The notes beneath the pieces were generated by a model. The model did not search any database. It was not told where the DNA came from and saw only the letters and a list, made by a program, of their open reading frames with translations. From Tsukamurella sp040611135 (GTDB lineage Bacteria; Actinomycetota; Actinomycetes; Mycobacteriales; Mycobacteriaceae), in NCBI RefSeq assembly GCF_040611135.1, contig NZ_JBEXNL010000002.1, positions 62,001 through 126,000 on the forward strand: 64,000 nucleotides of DNA, written 5' to 3'. This document shows positions 17,801 through 27,087 of the stretch, piece by piece. The position numbers and the translations under genes are program-made. Within the stretch, counting starts at the first letter, position 1. Every line of letters begins with the position of its first letter.

Positions 17801-19247
17801 CGGCCGGGGCCGGCACGGGGAGCGGGGCGATGCTCAGCGGCAGGGTCGCGACCTCCCGGGCCGCCCGCGCATCGGGCTGCGTGAGCGCATCGAGGACCGC
17901 GACGAAGCCGTCGATCAAGGCATCCGCGGTCTCCTGGTCGAACAGGTCCGCCGCGACGTCGAGCGTGCCGGTCATGGTGGTCGGAGTCGTGGTGATGTTC
18001 AGCAGCACCTCGAACTTGGCGCAGCCGTTGTACAGGTCGCGCAGCTGCATCTCGGGGGCGCTGCGATCCTCCTGCATGTTCAGGATCGCCTGGAACAGCG
18101 GCGGGCGGGCGGGGTCGCGGGGCAGGTCGAGCGCCGCCAGTACCCGGTCGAAACGCGCGTCCTGGTGCCGGAAGCCCTCGCGGACCTCTCCGTTCACCTG
18201 CGCCAGGAGCCCCTCGACCGTCTCGCCCTCGCCGAGCGCGATCGGCAGCGCGAGGGTGTTGAGGAACGGGCCGATCACGAGATCGGTGCCCGGCCGGGAC
18301 CGCTGCGCCACGGGGACGCCGATCACGACGCCGTCCTGCGCGGACCACCGGGACAGGACCGTCGCGTACGCGCTGAGCACCGTCACGAACGGCGTGACGC
18401 CGTGCTCGGCGCTGAACGTGCGGACGGCGGCGGCCTGCTCGGCGGTGAGCGCGAACTCGGTGCGGCGACCGCGGTAGCCCTGGCGGGCGGGGCGGGGCCG
18501 GTCGGTCGGCAGGGTCAGGGCGGCGGGCGCACCGTCGAGTCGCTCCGTCCAGTAGGCGATGTCCGTCGCGTCGGCGTCCTCTTCCTCGCGTTCGCGCTCC
18601 CAGAGCGCCACGTCGGCGTACTGGAAGGGGAGATCGGGGAGTTGCTGGAGCCGGCCGATCAGCCTGCCCGTCGCGAGCTGGCCGAGCTCGGCGAACAGGA
18701 TGCCGGTGGAGTATCCGTCGGCCACCATGTGGTGCAGCGTGATCTGCACCCATGTGTCGCCGGAGTCGGTGCGCGCCAGCGTCGCCCGCAGCAGCGGGTC
18801 CCGCGCGATGTCGAACGGGGTCCGGGCGTCCTCGCCGAACCGCGCCCACATCCGGCGCTCGTCGATGCCGTCGAGCAGGGCGACCTCGGGCCGGACGGCC
18901 GGGGCGATCCGCCCCACCGGCTCACCGTCCTCGATCCCGAACCGGGTGCGCAGCACCGGATGCCGCTCGATCACCTCGGCGAGGCAGTCGGTGAAGATCG
19001 CGTGTGGGACGTCGATCGGGAGCCGGGCCACGCCGGACATCACGTGCATGCTCGTGCCGGGGTGGAACTGCTCGAGGAACCACATGTTCTCCTGGGTGGC
19101 GGAGAGCCGAACCGCTTCGCCCTCGCGCACGCGGGGCGTGATCGGCGGCGCGGCGGGCTCCGTCGACGGTGCCCTTCCCAGGCGTGCCAGGAGGGCGTGC
19201 CGCTGGGCGGGACTGAGCGCCGCGAGGCGCCCTTCGATCTCGGTCAT
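14814..19247 (-). CDS. One-module NRPS with terminal thioester reductase (C-A-T-R), predicted glycine
   Basis: The protein has 1477 residues. Domains: condensation (about 47-460, HHMVADG near 172), adenylation (about 490-970, YTSGSTGRPKG near 632, NRKIDRKAL near 966), carrier protein (GGHSL near 1025) and thioester reductase (about 1100-1460, VTGATGFVG and GYTQSKWVGEQL). Aligned by eye with GrsA, the adenylation pocket reads D-I-L-Q-L-G-M-I-W-K, close to published glycine codes. The condensation domain should join the acyl chain from the upstream PKS to glycine, and the reductase releases it as an aldehyde or, after two reductions, an alcohol. The ATG overlaps the PKS stop by four bases. The presence of a C domain separates it from carboxylic acid reductases, which are A-T-R. 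Confidence 0.93.
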   Translation of the reverse strand: MTEIEGRLAALSPAQRHALLARLGRAPSTEPAAPPITPRVREGEAVRLSATQENMWFLEQFHPGTSMHVMSGVARLPIDVPHAIFTDCLAEVIERHPVLRTRFGIEDGEPVGRIAPAVRPEVALLDGIDERRMWARFGEDARTPFDIARDPLLRATLARTDSGDTWVQITLHHMVADGYSTGILFAELGQLATGRLIGRLQQLPDLPFQYADVALWEREREEEDADATDIAYWTERLDGAPAALTLPTDRPRPARQGYRGRRTEFALTAEQAAAVRTFSAEHGVTPFVTVLSAYATVLSRWSAQDGVVIGVPVAQRSRPGTDLVIGPFLNTLALPIALGEGETVEGLLAQVNGEVREGFRHQDARFDRVLAALDLPRDPARPPLFQAILNMQEDRSAPEMQLRDLYNGCAKFEVLLNITTTPTTMTGTLDVAADLFDQETADALIDGFVAVLDALTQPDARAAREVATLPLSIAPLPVPAPAAQPATPALDEYVLAAAHAPDRTAIVTATGRITYAELAARVERLAARIAERIDAPPQTPIGLLLPRSAEVVVAMLATLRAGYSFVPLDPAYPAERLAFICADAGIPALITTPGDLAEVPGLDLPWIDVADAPAGPAPAPSGLDPATRTAYLLYTSGSTGRPKGVRVSHRNVVTFLEAMRAEPGLTPSDTLLAVTSPSFDIAILELLLPLAAGARVVIADGDDARDGDRLAALLDEHAVTVMQATPTTWHLLLDAGWTGTRGLRALCGGEAMPAVLAGRLLDCADELWNMYGPTETTIWSTVHRVTHDDVAAGAIPIGHPIRGTGIVVADDAAAPVPDGVFGELCIIGDGVTLGYHERPDLTADRFVDLAGAQPIRAYRTGDLVRRFRDGRIEFGGRIDTQVKVRGFRVELGEIESALETALPGVRAIAAVDAAGTAITAYLECSAEELGDTGTLLGGLRETLPPYMVPSAIAVVDAFPLTPNRKIDRKALAARGGAPVALAAASGVEYIAARTDLERDLAAIWTDLLGLTTAPGVRDDFFLLGGHSLLATKLVFRVREKLGRVVPLPALFAGELTIERLAAILEQGGAGFESSLVLADEVALPEEIRPAPGAPVRSSADPRNLFVTGATGFVGSFLVAELLETSAATLHCLVRADSREEGAARIRETMRGYGIWDEAYATRIVAVPGDLTRERLGLSDTDWAELAGTADGIMHCGADVNFLRPYPTLKSANVDGTVQVLALACDGPVTPVHFVSTTYVFSRFSYPQGTVFAEDDRSPVQDPRFTFGYTQSKWVGEQLVFEARSRGVPTYVYRTGRVAGHSVTGACQSSDFLWQTIKLGVALGAAPTMDMSTDITPVDYVVGAIARLAVQPGLAGRTFHVVSPETVAVPDLVRWMSDFGYAGEELPFGQWCERAAELAEREGDATAGALAPFLSATPLDNMPDATFDDANVRDGLAGTGIVCPPIDGALLKRYFEWFIDRGYLPPPPSRDLPDSVAS

Positions 19248-22200
19248 CGGGGGCCTCCGGCATTCGGTTCGGTGGTCTCTGACTGGGCGAGCAGGGCGGC
19301 GACGGCGTCGTCGTCCAGGTCGGCGAGCAGCGCGGCGAGGTCGTCGACCTCGGCCGCCGCCTCCGCGTCGATCTCGGCGTCTTCGGCGTCGAGGTCGAGC
19401 GCGGAGAGGAGCTCGGCGGCGATCGTCGCCACCGTCGCGTTGTCGAGGAGGAAGGCGATCGACGGTGCCGCCCGGAACTGCTGCTCCACGCGGATCCGCA
19501 GCTCGGTGGCGAGCATCGAGTCCACGCCGAGACGGCCGAGCGGTTCGTCGTCCGGGATGTGCACCTCCGCCATCCGCAGGACGCGGGAGACGGTCAGTCG
19601 CACCCCGTCGGTGGCGATCCGGGTGCGATCGCCCGCCGCAGCCACGGCGAGCCGGTCGAGGACCGACTCCCCGTCGTGGTCGTCCGCGTCCTGGACGCCG
19701 CCGAGGTGTGCGACGAGGACCGGGGTGAGCGCGTAGCTCTCGATCACGGTGGGCCAGTGCGCCGAGACCACACCCTGCTGGACCTCGGTGGATCCGAGGA
19801 GCTCGGCCAGCAGGGTCATGCCCGTCTCCGGGTCGATGAGGTCGATGCCGCGCTGCCCGTACAGTTCGCGCAGGCCCAGGCTCGCGATCATCCCGGCGTC
19901 CCACGGGCCCCAGTTGATCGACAGCGCGGGCAGGCCCTGCGCCCTGCGGTAGTGCGCGAGCGCGTCGAGGAACGCGTTCCCGGCGGCGTAGTTGCCCTGC
20001 CCGGGTGACGGGATCACCGCCGAGATCGATGAGAACAGGGTGAAGAAGTCGAGCGGCTCGCCGGCCGTCGCGCCGTGCAGCGCCCACGCGCCCCGCACCT
20101 TGGGCCGGACCACCCGGTCGACCTGCTCCTGCGTCATCCGCACCAGGATCTGGTCGTCCACGGCGCCCGCGGAGTGGATCACGCCGCGCACCGGCGGCAC
20201 ACCGTCCGCGTGCAGTCGGGCCAGGGTGTCGGCCAGCGCCGCCTCGTCCGTCACGTCGACGGACACGACGTGCACCGTCGCGCCCGCCGCCTCCGCGGCG
20301 CTGACCGCGGCGACGGCGTCGCGCTGCGTCGCATCGGTCAGTGCGCCCCACTCCGCTCGGGGCGGGAGACCGGACCGGCTGGTCACGACCAGATGCCCCG
20401 CGTCGCGCTCGGCGAGGGCGACCAGCACCAGCCGGCCGAGCGCGCCGAGGCCGCCGGTGACGAGGTAGGCGCCGTCGGCGCGCATCCGGGCGGGGATCCG
20501 ACCACCCGAGCGGGCCGACGGGTACAGCCGGGCGACCAGCCGCGCGCCGTCCCGGAACGCCACCTGGTCCTCCTCGGAGCCCGTCACGCGGAGCTCGTCG
20601 ACGAGCAGTTCCGCGCTCCCGTCGGGGTCGCGCGGGTCGAGGTCGACGAGGCGCGAGTCCAGCGCCATCAGCTCGTGATGCAGGACCCGACCGACGCCGA
20701 GCAGGGACGACTGCAGCAGCCCGGCTTCGGACACGCCGCCCCCGACGGGCTGCGCGCCGTTCGTGACCAGGAAGGTCGGCGCCGCGATCCCGCGGCGGTC
20801 GAGCTCGGCTGCGAGGTGCACCACCGACAGGACGGCGTCGTGCGCGGTCCACCGCAGCGGATCGGCCGCATCCGTCCGCGCGTCGAGCGACAGGAGGTGG
20901 ACGATGCCGCGCAGCCCGTCCGCGGGGATCGTGCGGTCCAGCGCCGCGGCGAGGGCCTCCCGGTCGGCGGGCGCCGGTCCACCGTCGACGGTGCCCCCGC
21001 GGATCAGGACCGGCGTGCCGCCGGCCGCGGTGAGGCGGGCGGCGAGAGCATCCGCGACGCCGGTGCCGTCCGCGAGGAGCAACCACGTGCCCTCGACGGA
21101 GCCGCGGTCCACCGGGTCCACCGCCTGCGGTTCCCACGCCTGCTCGTAGACCCAGTCGGTACCCACGCGCTGCGGCGCCGCGCCGTCGTCGAGGATCCGG
21201 ACGGTGAAGCCCTCGACCTCGGCCACGACGCGGCCGGACTCGTCCGCGAGGACCACGTCGCCGCTGATCGAGGCGGTGTCGCGGGACGGGCGCGCCGTCG
21301 CCTGCGCGACGAGGCGGCCGTCGGGTCGGCCGTCAGGCCGGCCGTCGGGTCGGCCGTGGATCACGACGCGGTCGACCCCGACGGGGATGATCTTGGCGCC
21401 CGCGGCGCTCTGGAAGGCCAGCGGCAGCAGCAACTGGAACGCGGCATCAAGGACGCTCGGTTCGAGGATCGGCGCGCGATCCGCGACCGGCTCGGGGGCG
21501 ACCGCGCGGATCCGTGCGGTCGCGGCCCCGTCGCCGATCGTCACGTCGTGCAGCAGTCGGTAGGCGGGCCCGTACGCGAAGCCCGCCTCGCGGAAGGCGT
21601 CATACAGCGCGTCCTCGCTCATCGCTGCTCCCGCGACGGGCGAGGTGTCGACGTGCGGAGCGATCGCCGGAGCGGGGCGCAGAGTCGCTGTCGCGTGCCG
21701 CGCCCACCGCCCGGCCCCGGGGACCTTGCCGTGGATCGTGATCCGGCCGGCATCGGCGTCGAGGCTCGTGTCCACGAGATAGGTCCCGCCGCCGTGCACG
21801 AGGGCCGTCTCGAAGGCGACGTCCGCCAGCGTGCAGGCCGCGGCGCCGTACTCGTCGCGCGCCACCTCGGCGGCGATCTCCAGGAACCCCGCGCCGGGGA
21901 ACAGGGTGGAGCCGTGGACGACGTGGTCGCGCAGGGAGCGCGGCGCGGTGCCGTCGAGCAGGCGCCGCCACGCCGGCAGGGCACCGTCGGATCGGTTCCC
22001 GAGGTAGGGCTCGACCGTGTCGGCGAGGCGCTCCTGACGGCCGACGGTGCTCTCGGCCCAGAACCGGTCGGCCTGCCACGGGTACGCGGGCAACGGCCGC
22101 ATCGGCGCGCGGGGCGCGAGCGGCGAGAGGTCGACCTCGACGCCGCGGACCCAGAGGTCCGCGAGCGCGCCCGCGAACGACTCGGCGTCGGCGCCGTCGC

Positions 22201-24760
22201 GGCGCAGCGAGGCGGTCGTCCCGATGTTGTGCCCCTGGGTGGCCGCGGCGTCCGCGATCGCCCGGCCCAGCACCGCGGTCGGACCGATCTCGAGGAAGGC
22301 GGCGGCACCGTCGTCGAGCATCGCGTCCGCCGCGGCCCCGAACAGCACGGGGCGCCGGATGTTGCGCCACCAGTACTCGGCGTCGTGCGGCCCGGAGCCG
22401 TCCGTCGGGACGCGGGCACCGGTCACCGTCGAGTAGAGCGGCACCGTGGGCGCTGCGGGGGCGAGTCCGGAGAGGCACGTGCGGACCTCGGCCTCAAGGG
22501 GATCCATGGCGCTGCTGTGGTACGGCACGTCGCCCGGGACCAGGCGGGCGAAGACCCCGTCGGCGGTCAGCCGGGCGGCGAGCGCCTCCAGGACCGGCAG
22601 AGCGCCCACCAGCGCGATCGACTCGGGGGCGTTGAGGGCGGCGAACTCGAGCTCCCCGCGCTGGACCTCGGGGAGCGCGCGGGCATCGGCCTCGCCGAGC
22701 GCGACGGCCAGCAGGCGGCCCCGGCCGCTCGCGGTGTGCTGCAAGCGCGCTCGGTGGGCGATCACGGTGATCGCGTCGTCGAAGGACAGGGCTCCGGCCT
22801 CCAGCGCGGCTGCGACCTCGCCCGCGCTGTGCCCGACGATCAGGTCGGGGCGCACTCCGAACGACTCCCACAGCCGGGAGAGCCCGTACTGCACCCCGAA
22901 GTTCGCGACTTGCGCGACCTCGGACTCGGCCATGCGGGAGTCGGCCTCGGAGGCGAGCAGCGCCTCGGTGAGCGACCAGCCGGTGAGGGGGTGCAGCCCG
23001 GCGTCGCAGCGATCGATCGCGGTGCGGAACACAGAGTTCCGCTGCAGCAGGCCGCGGGCCATGCCCCACCACTGCGGGCCCATCCCGGTGTACACGAAGG
23101 CGAGCGGCCGCGCGTCGGCGAGCGCCGACCCGGTCCGCGCCGACGGATGCGGGGCGCCCTCGGCAGCGGCACGCAGCGCCTCCACGGCGTGCGCGGCGTT
23201 CCCGGCGACCACCGCGAGCCGCGCGGACCGGTGGGCGCTTCGACGGTGCGCCAGTGCCCCGGCCAGCGGCGCGACCCCGTCGGATTCGACGAGTCCGGCG
23301 TACGCGCCGGACAGGGCGGCGAGGGAGGACTCGCTGCGGGCCGCGATCGGCACCAGCAGGGCGATGCCGTCGCGCTCGGTGATGTCGCCGGCGGTGGGCG
23401 CGAGCGTCTGGGCGGGGGCGGGCGCCGATTCGAGGATCGCGTGGGCGTTGGTGCCGCCGAAGCCGAACGAGTTCACGCCCGCCCGGAGCGCACCGTCGGG
23501 ACGCAGGACCGCCGGCTCCGTGGCGATCCGGACCCGGAGCTCGTCGAGGTCGATGGCCGGGTTGAGCGCGTCCAGGTGCAGGTGCCGGGGAATCCGGCGA
23601 TGCGCCAGGGTGAGCGCGGACTTGATGAAGCCGACGACACCCGCTGCGGCCTCCAGATGACCGAGGTTCGTCTTCACGGAGCCGATGACCAGCGGCCGGT
23701 CGGCGGGGCGGTCCCGACGGTAGACCCGGCCGATCGCGTTCGCCTCGATCGGGTCGCCGACGGGGGTACCCGTGCCGTGCGCCTCGACGTAGTCGACGGT
23801 GGCCGGGGCGATCCCGGCGCCGGCGAGAGCGGCCTCGATGGCGCGCTGCTGGCTCTCGCCGTTCGGGACGGTGATGCCGTTCGTCCGCCCGTCCTGGCTC
23901 ACGGCAGTACCGAGCACGGTGGCGTAGACCCGATCACCGTCCGCGAGGGCCCGGGACAGCGGCTTGAGCACCACGAGCGCCGCGCCCTCGCCCCGGACGT
24001 AGCCGTTCGCCGCCGCGTCGAAGGCGCGGGAGGTGCTGGTGGGGGAGAGGAAGCCGCCCGTCGACGCGGCGACCGTGAAGTTCGGGCTCAGCATCAGGTT
24101 GACGCCGCCGGCGAGCGCGAGCTCGCTCTCGCCGTTCCAGATCGACTGGCACGCCAGGTGGATCGCGACGAGCGACGATGAGCACGCCGTATCCACCGAC
24201 ATGCTCGGACCGAGCAGGTCGAAGGCGTGGGAGATGCGGTTGGACAGCATCGTCATCACCACGCCGGTCGCGGTGTGCGCGGCCACCGTCGGGGGCTCTG
24301 CGGCAGAGGTGGAGAACTGCAGCTGGCTGTAGTCGAGGGTGAATCCGCCGGTGAAGACCGAGGTCTGCGTGCCCTCGAGGTCCTCGGCGCGGAAGCCGGC
24401 GTCCTCGAAGGACTCCCAGGCGACCTCGAGCAGGAGCCGCTGCTGCGGATCCATCGACTGTGCCTCGACGGGGGAGATCCCGAAGAACGCGGGGTCGAAC
24501 TCATCGACCGGGTCGGTCAGGAAGCCGCCGCGGCGGACCCGGCTCTTGCCCGGCGCGCGGTCGGCCTCGTAGTAGCGGTCCGCGCTCCAGCGCTCCGCGG
24601 GGATGTCGACGATGGCGTCGCGGCCCTCGTCGAGCAGGTCCCAGAAATCACCGGCGGAGCGCACCCCGCCCGGAAGCCGGCATCCGATGCCCACGATCGC
24701 GATCGGCTCGCGTCGGCCCGTCTCCCGAGACGCACTGCTGGTCATTGAAGCGTTACTCAC
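19244..24760 (-). CDS. Type I modular PKS (KS-AT-DH-KR-ACP)
   Basis: The protein has 1838 residues. Domains: ketosynthase (20-430; DTACSSS near 188, HGTGT near 327, KTNLGHLE near 362), acyltransferase (GHSAGE near 643, PYHSS further on), dehydratase (HVVHGSTLFPGAGF near 943, LDAAFQ later), ketoreductase (VTGGLGALGR near 1432) and acyl carrier protein (GVDSM near 1745), then an acidic tail that may dock to the NRPS. No enoylreductase is seen, so it should add one extender unit and leave a double bond. There is no loading domain, so the starter must come from elsewhere. I chose the GTG at 24760, with AAGGGAG seven bases upstream, over an ATG at 24823 and another at 24745. Confidence 0.92.
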   Translation of the reverse strand: MSNASMTSSASRETGRREPIAIVGIGCRLPGGVRSAGDFWDLLDEGRDAIVDIPAERWSADRYYEADRAPGKSRVRRGGFLTDPVDEFDPAFFGISPVEAQSMDPQQRLLLEVAWESFEDAGFRAEDLEGTQTSVFTGGFTLDYSQLQFSTSAAEPPTVAAHTATGVVMTMLSNRISHAFDLLGPSMSVDTACSSSLVAIHLACQSIWNGESELALAGGVNLMLSPNFTVAASTGGFLSPTSTSRAFDAAANGYVRGEGAALVVLKPLSRALADGDRVYATVLGTAVSQDGRTNGITVPNGESQQRAIEAALAGAGIAPATVDYVEAHGTGTPVGDPIEANAIGRVYRRDRPADRPLVIGSVKTNLGHLEAAAGVVGFIKSALTLAHRRIPRHLHLDALNPAIDLDELRVRIATEPAVLRPDGALRAGVNSFGFGGTNAHAILESAPAPAQTLAPTAGDITERDGIALLVPIAARSESSLAALSGAYAGLVESDGVAPLAGALAHRRSAHRSARLAVVAGNAAHAVEALRAAAEGAPHPSARTGSALADARPLAFVYTGMGPQWWGMARGLLQRNSVFRTAIDRCDAGLHPLTGWSLTEALLASEADSRMAESEVAQVANFGVQYGLSRLWESFGVRPDLIVGHSAGEVAAALEAGALSFDDAITVIAHRARLQHTASGRGRLLAVALGEADARALPEVQRGELEFAALNAPESIALVGALPVLEALAARLTADGVFARLVPGDVPYHSSAMDPLEAEVRTCLSGLAPAAPTVPLYSTVTGARVPTDGSGPHDAEYWWRNIRRPVLFGAAADAMLDDGAAAFLEIGPTAVLGRAIADAAATQGHNIGTTASLRRDGADAESFAGALADLWVRGVEVDLSPLAPRAPMRPLPAYPWQADRFWAESTVGRQERLADTVEPYLGNRSDGALPAWRRLLDGTAPRSLRDHVVHGSTLFPGAGFLEIAAEVARDEYGAAACTLADVAFETALVHGGGTYLVDTSLDADAGRITIHGKVPGAGRWARHATATLRPAPAIAPHVDTSPVAGAAMSEDALYDAFREAGFAYGPAYRLLHDVTIGDGAATARIRAVAPEPVADRAPILEPSVLDAAFQLLLPLAFQSAAGAKIIPVGVDRVVIHGRPDGRPDGRPDGRLVAQATARPSRDTASISGDVVLADESGRVVAEVEGFTVRILDDGAAPQRVGTDWVYEQAWEPQAVDPVDRGSVEGTWLLLADGTGVADALAARLTAAGGTPVLIRGGTVDGGPAPADREALAAALDRTIPADGLRGIVHLLSLDARTDAADPLRWTAHDAVLSVVHLAAELDRRGIAAPTFLVTNGAQPVGGGVSEAGLLQSSLLGVGRVLHHELMALDSRLVDLDPRDPDGSAELLVDELRVTGSEEDQVAFRDGARLVARLYPSARSGGRIPARMRADGAYLVTGGLGALGRLVLVALAERDAGHLVVTSRSGLPPRAEWGALTDATQRDAVAAVSAAEAAGATVHVVSVDVTDEAALADTLARLHADGVPPVRGVIHSAGAVDDQILVRMTQEQVDRVVRPKVRGAWALHGATAGEPLDFFTLFSSISAVIPSPGQGNYAAGNAFLDALAHYRRAQGLPALSINWGPWDAGMIASLGLRELYGQRGIDLIDPETGMTLLAELLGSTEVQQGVVSAHWPTVIESYALTPVLVAHLGGVQDADDHDGESVLDRLAVAAAGDRTRIATDGVRLTVSRVLRMAEVHIPDDEPLGRLGVDSMLATELRIRVEQQFRAAPSIAFLLDNATVATIAAELLSALDLDAEDAEIDAEAAAEVDDLAALLADLDDDAVAALLAQSETTEPNAGGPR
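21315..21357. repeat. 12-bp in-frame tandem repeat in the PKS gene
   Basis: About 3.6 copies of a 12-bp unit (CGGCCGTCGGGT on the plus strand) encode repeated G-R-P-D in the dehydratase region of the PKS. It is in frame and could vary in copy number between strains. It lies at the end of the hotdog region, where a loop could tolerate it. Confidence 0.8.
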
Positions 24761-24947
24761 CGCTGCACTCCCTTGAATTCCCCTCGCCGGCGCCGGCAGG
24801 TTCTTCACCGGGCCTGTCCTCATGGTGGATGTCGCTTCTTAAGCCCCACCTGTTTCACGCTTGGCGTTACGACTCGGACCTGGGCCGTCCGGAATGCGCC
24901 GGTTCACGGAAATGCGTTCGCGTCATCCGTGTCATAGAGAAGATGAA

Positions 24948-24968
24948 GTGTGATGATGTGGATCACAC
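24948..24968. promoter_or_regulatory. Operator-like palindrome upstream of the PKS-NRPS operon
   Basis: GTGTGAT, seven bases, ATCACAC is a perfect 7-bp inverted repeat about 190 bp upstream of the PKS start. Its form suits a dimeric repressor or activator; CRP-like and GntR-like proteins bind sites of similar sequence. No regulator gene lies next to the operon, so the binding protein is unknown. Confidence 0.4.
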
Positions 24969-25137
24969 CGGCGGCGCCCGGAGGGTTATTCGTGCCAGTA
25001 CGGTAAATGCTCACATCGGGCGTCTTAGGTGTCGCGCCGATGCCCATAGGGATACTACGGATGGCCATGCATCGGCACTGCAAGTGTGCTCGTCGTCCGT
25101 GTCCGCGGTCGCCGCGCCGACGGCGCACCGGTGTCGG

Positions 25138-25143
25138 TAGGCT
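25138..25143 (+). promoter_or_regulatory. Possible -10 element for ettA
   Basis: TAGGCT fits the actinobacterial TAnnnT -10 pattern and would give a 5' leader of about 50 bases before the ettA GTG. No matching -35 hexamer is seen at the usual distance, so this is weak. Confidence 0.3.
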
Positions 25144-25202
25144 GGTGTCGTTTGCCCCCGGCACACCGGTGGGTCGTTTTCGCGTGAGACAGGGCAGGAA
25201 CT

Positions 25203-26876
<1,674 letters not shown>

Positions 26877-26905
26877 TTTCCCGCGCGCGGACCCGCTCCG
26901 CGCGA

Positions 26906-26943
26906 ACGACGACGCCCTCGGCCTGCGCCGGGGGCGTCGTCGT
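26906..26943 (+). terminator. Hairpin terminator after ettA
   Basis: ACGACGACGCCC and GGGCGTCGTCGT form a perfect 12-bp stem with a 14-base loop, 30 bp after the ettA stop. There is no run of T, as is common in high-GC actinobacteria. Confidence 0.65.
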
Positions 26944-27087
26944 CCATTACTCGCCCGTAACCCCCTGCTCGGCCGTAGTGTGGTGCGCGGAGCCCACCGG
27001 CTCCGTCACACCTTGGCAACGGCGCCGTGTGCTGACCTCGTATTTGGCGTGCCCGCTGCCGCGACTCATCGCAGGAGGAGTACACCC

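Larger units (their letters stand above)
24761..25202. other. Divergent regulatory gap between the PKS operon and ettA
   Basis: This 442-bp stretch contains no convincing gene. It is less GC-rich than its surroundings between 24900 and 25070. It carries the PKS ribosome-binding site (AAGGGAG, 24768-24774 on the minus strand), a perfect 7-bp inverted repeat at 24948-24968 and a possible -10 element for ettA at 25138-25143. I could not find a convincing -35/-10 pair for the PKS operon. Confidence 0.6.

Noticed and set aside
14814..19247. Carboxylic acid reductase instead of NRPS
   Set aside because: A complete condensation domain with HHMVADG precedes the adenylation domain, which carboxylic acid reductases lack.
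16170..24181. Very long open frames of more than 1000 codons on the plus strand opposite the NRPS and PKS genes
   Set aside because: They are Arg/Gly/Val-rich shadow frames caused by high GC; the minus strand encodes clear NRPS and PKS domains throughout.
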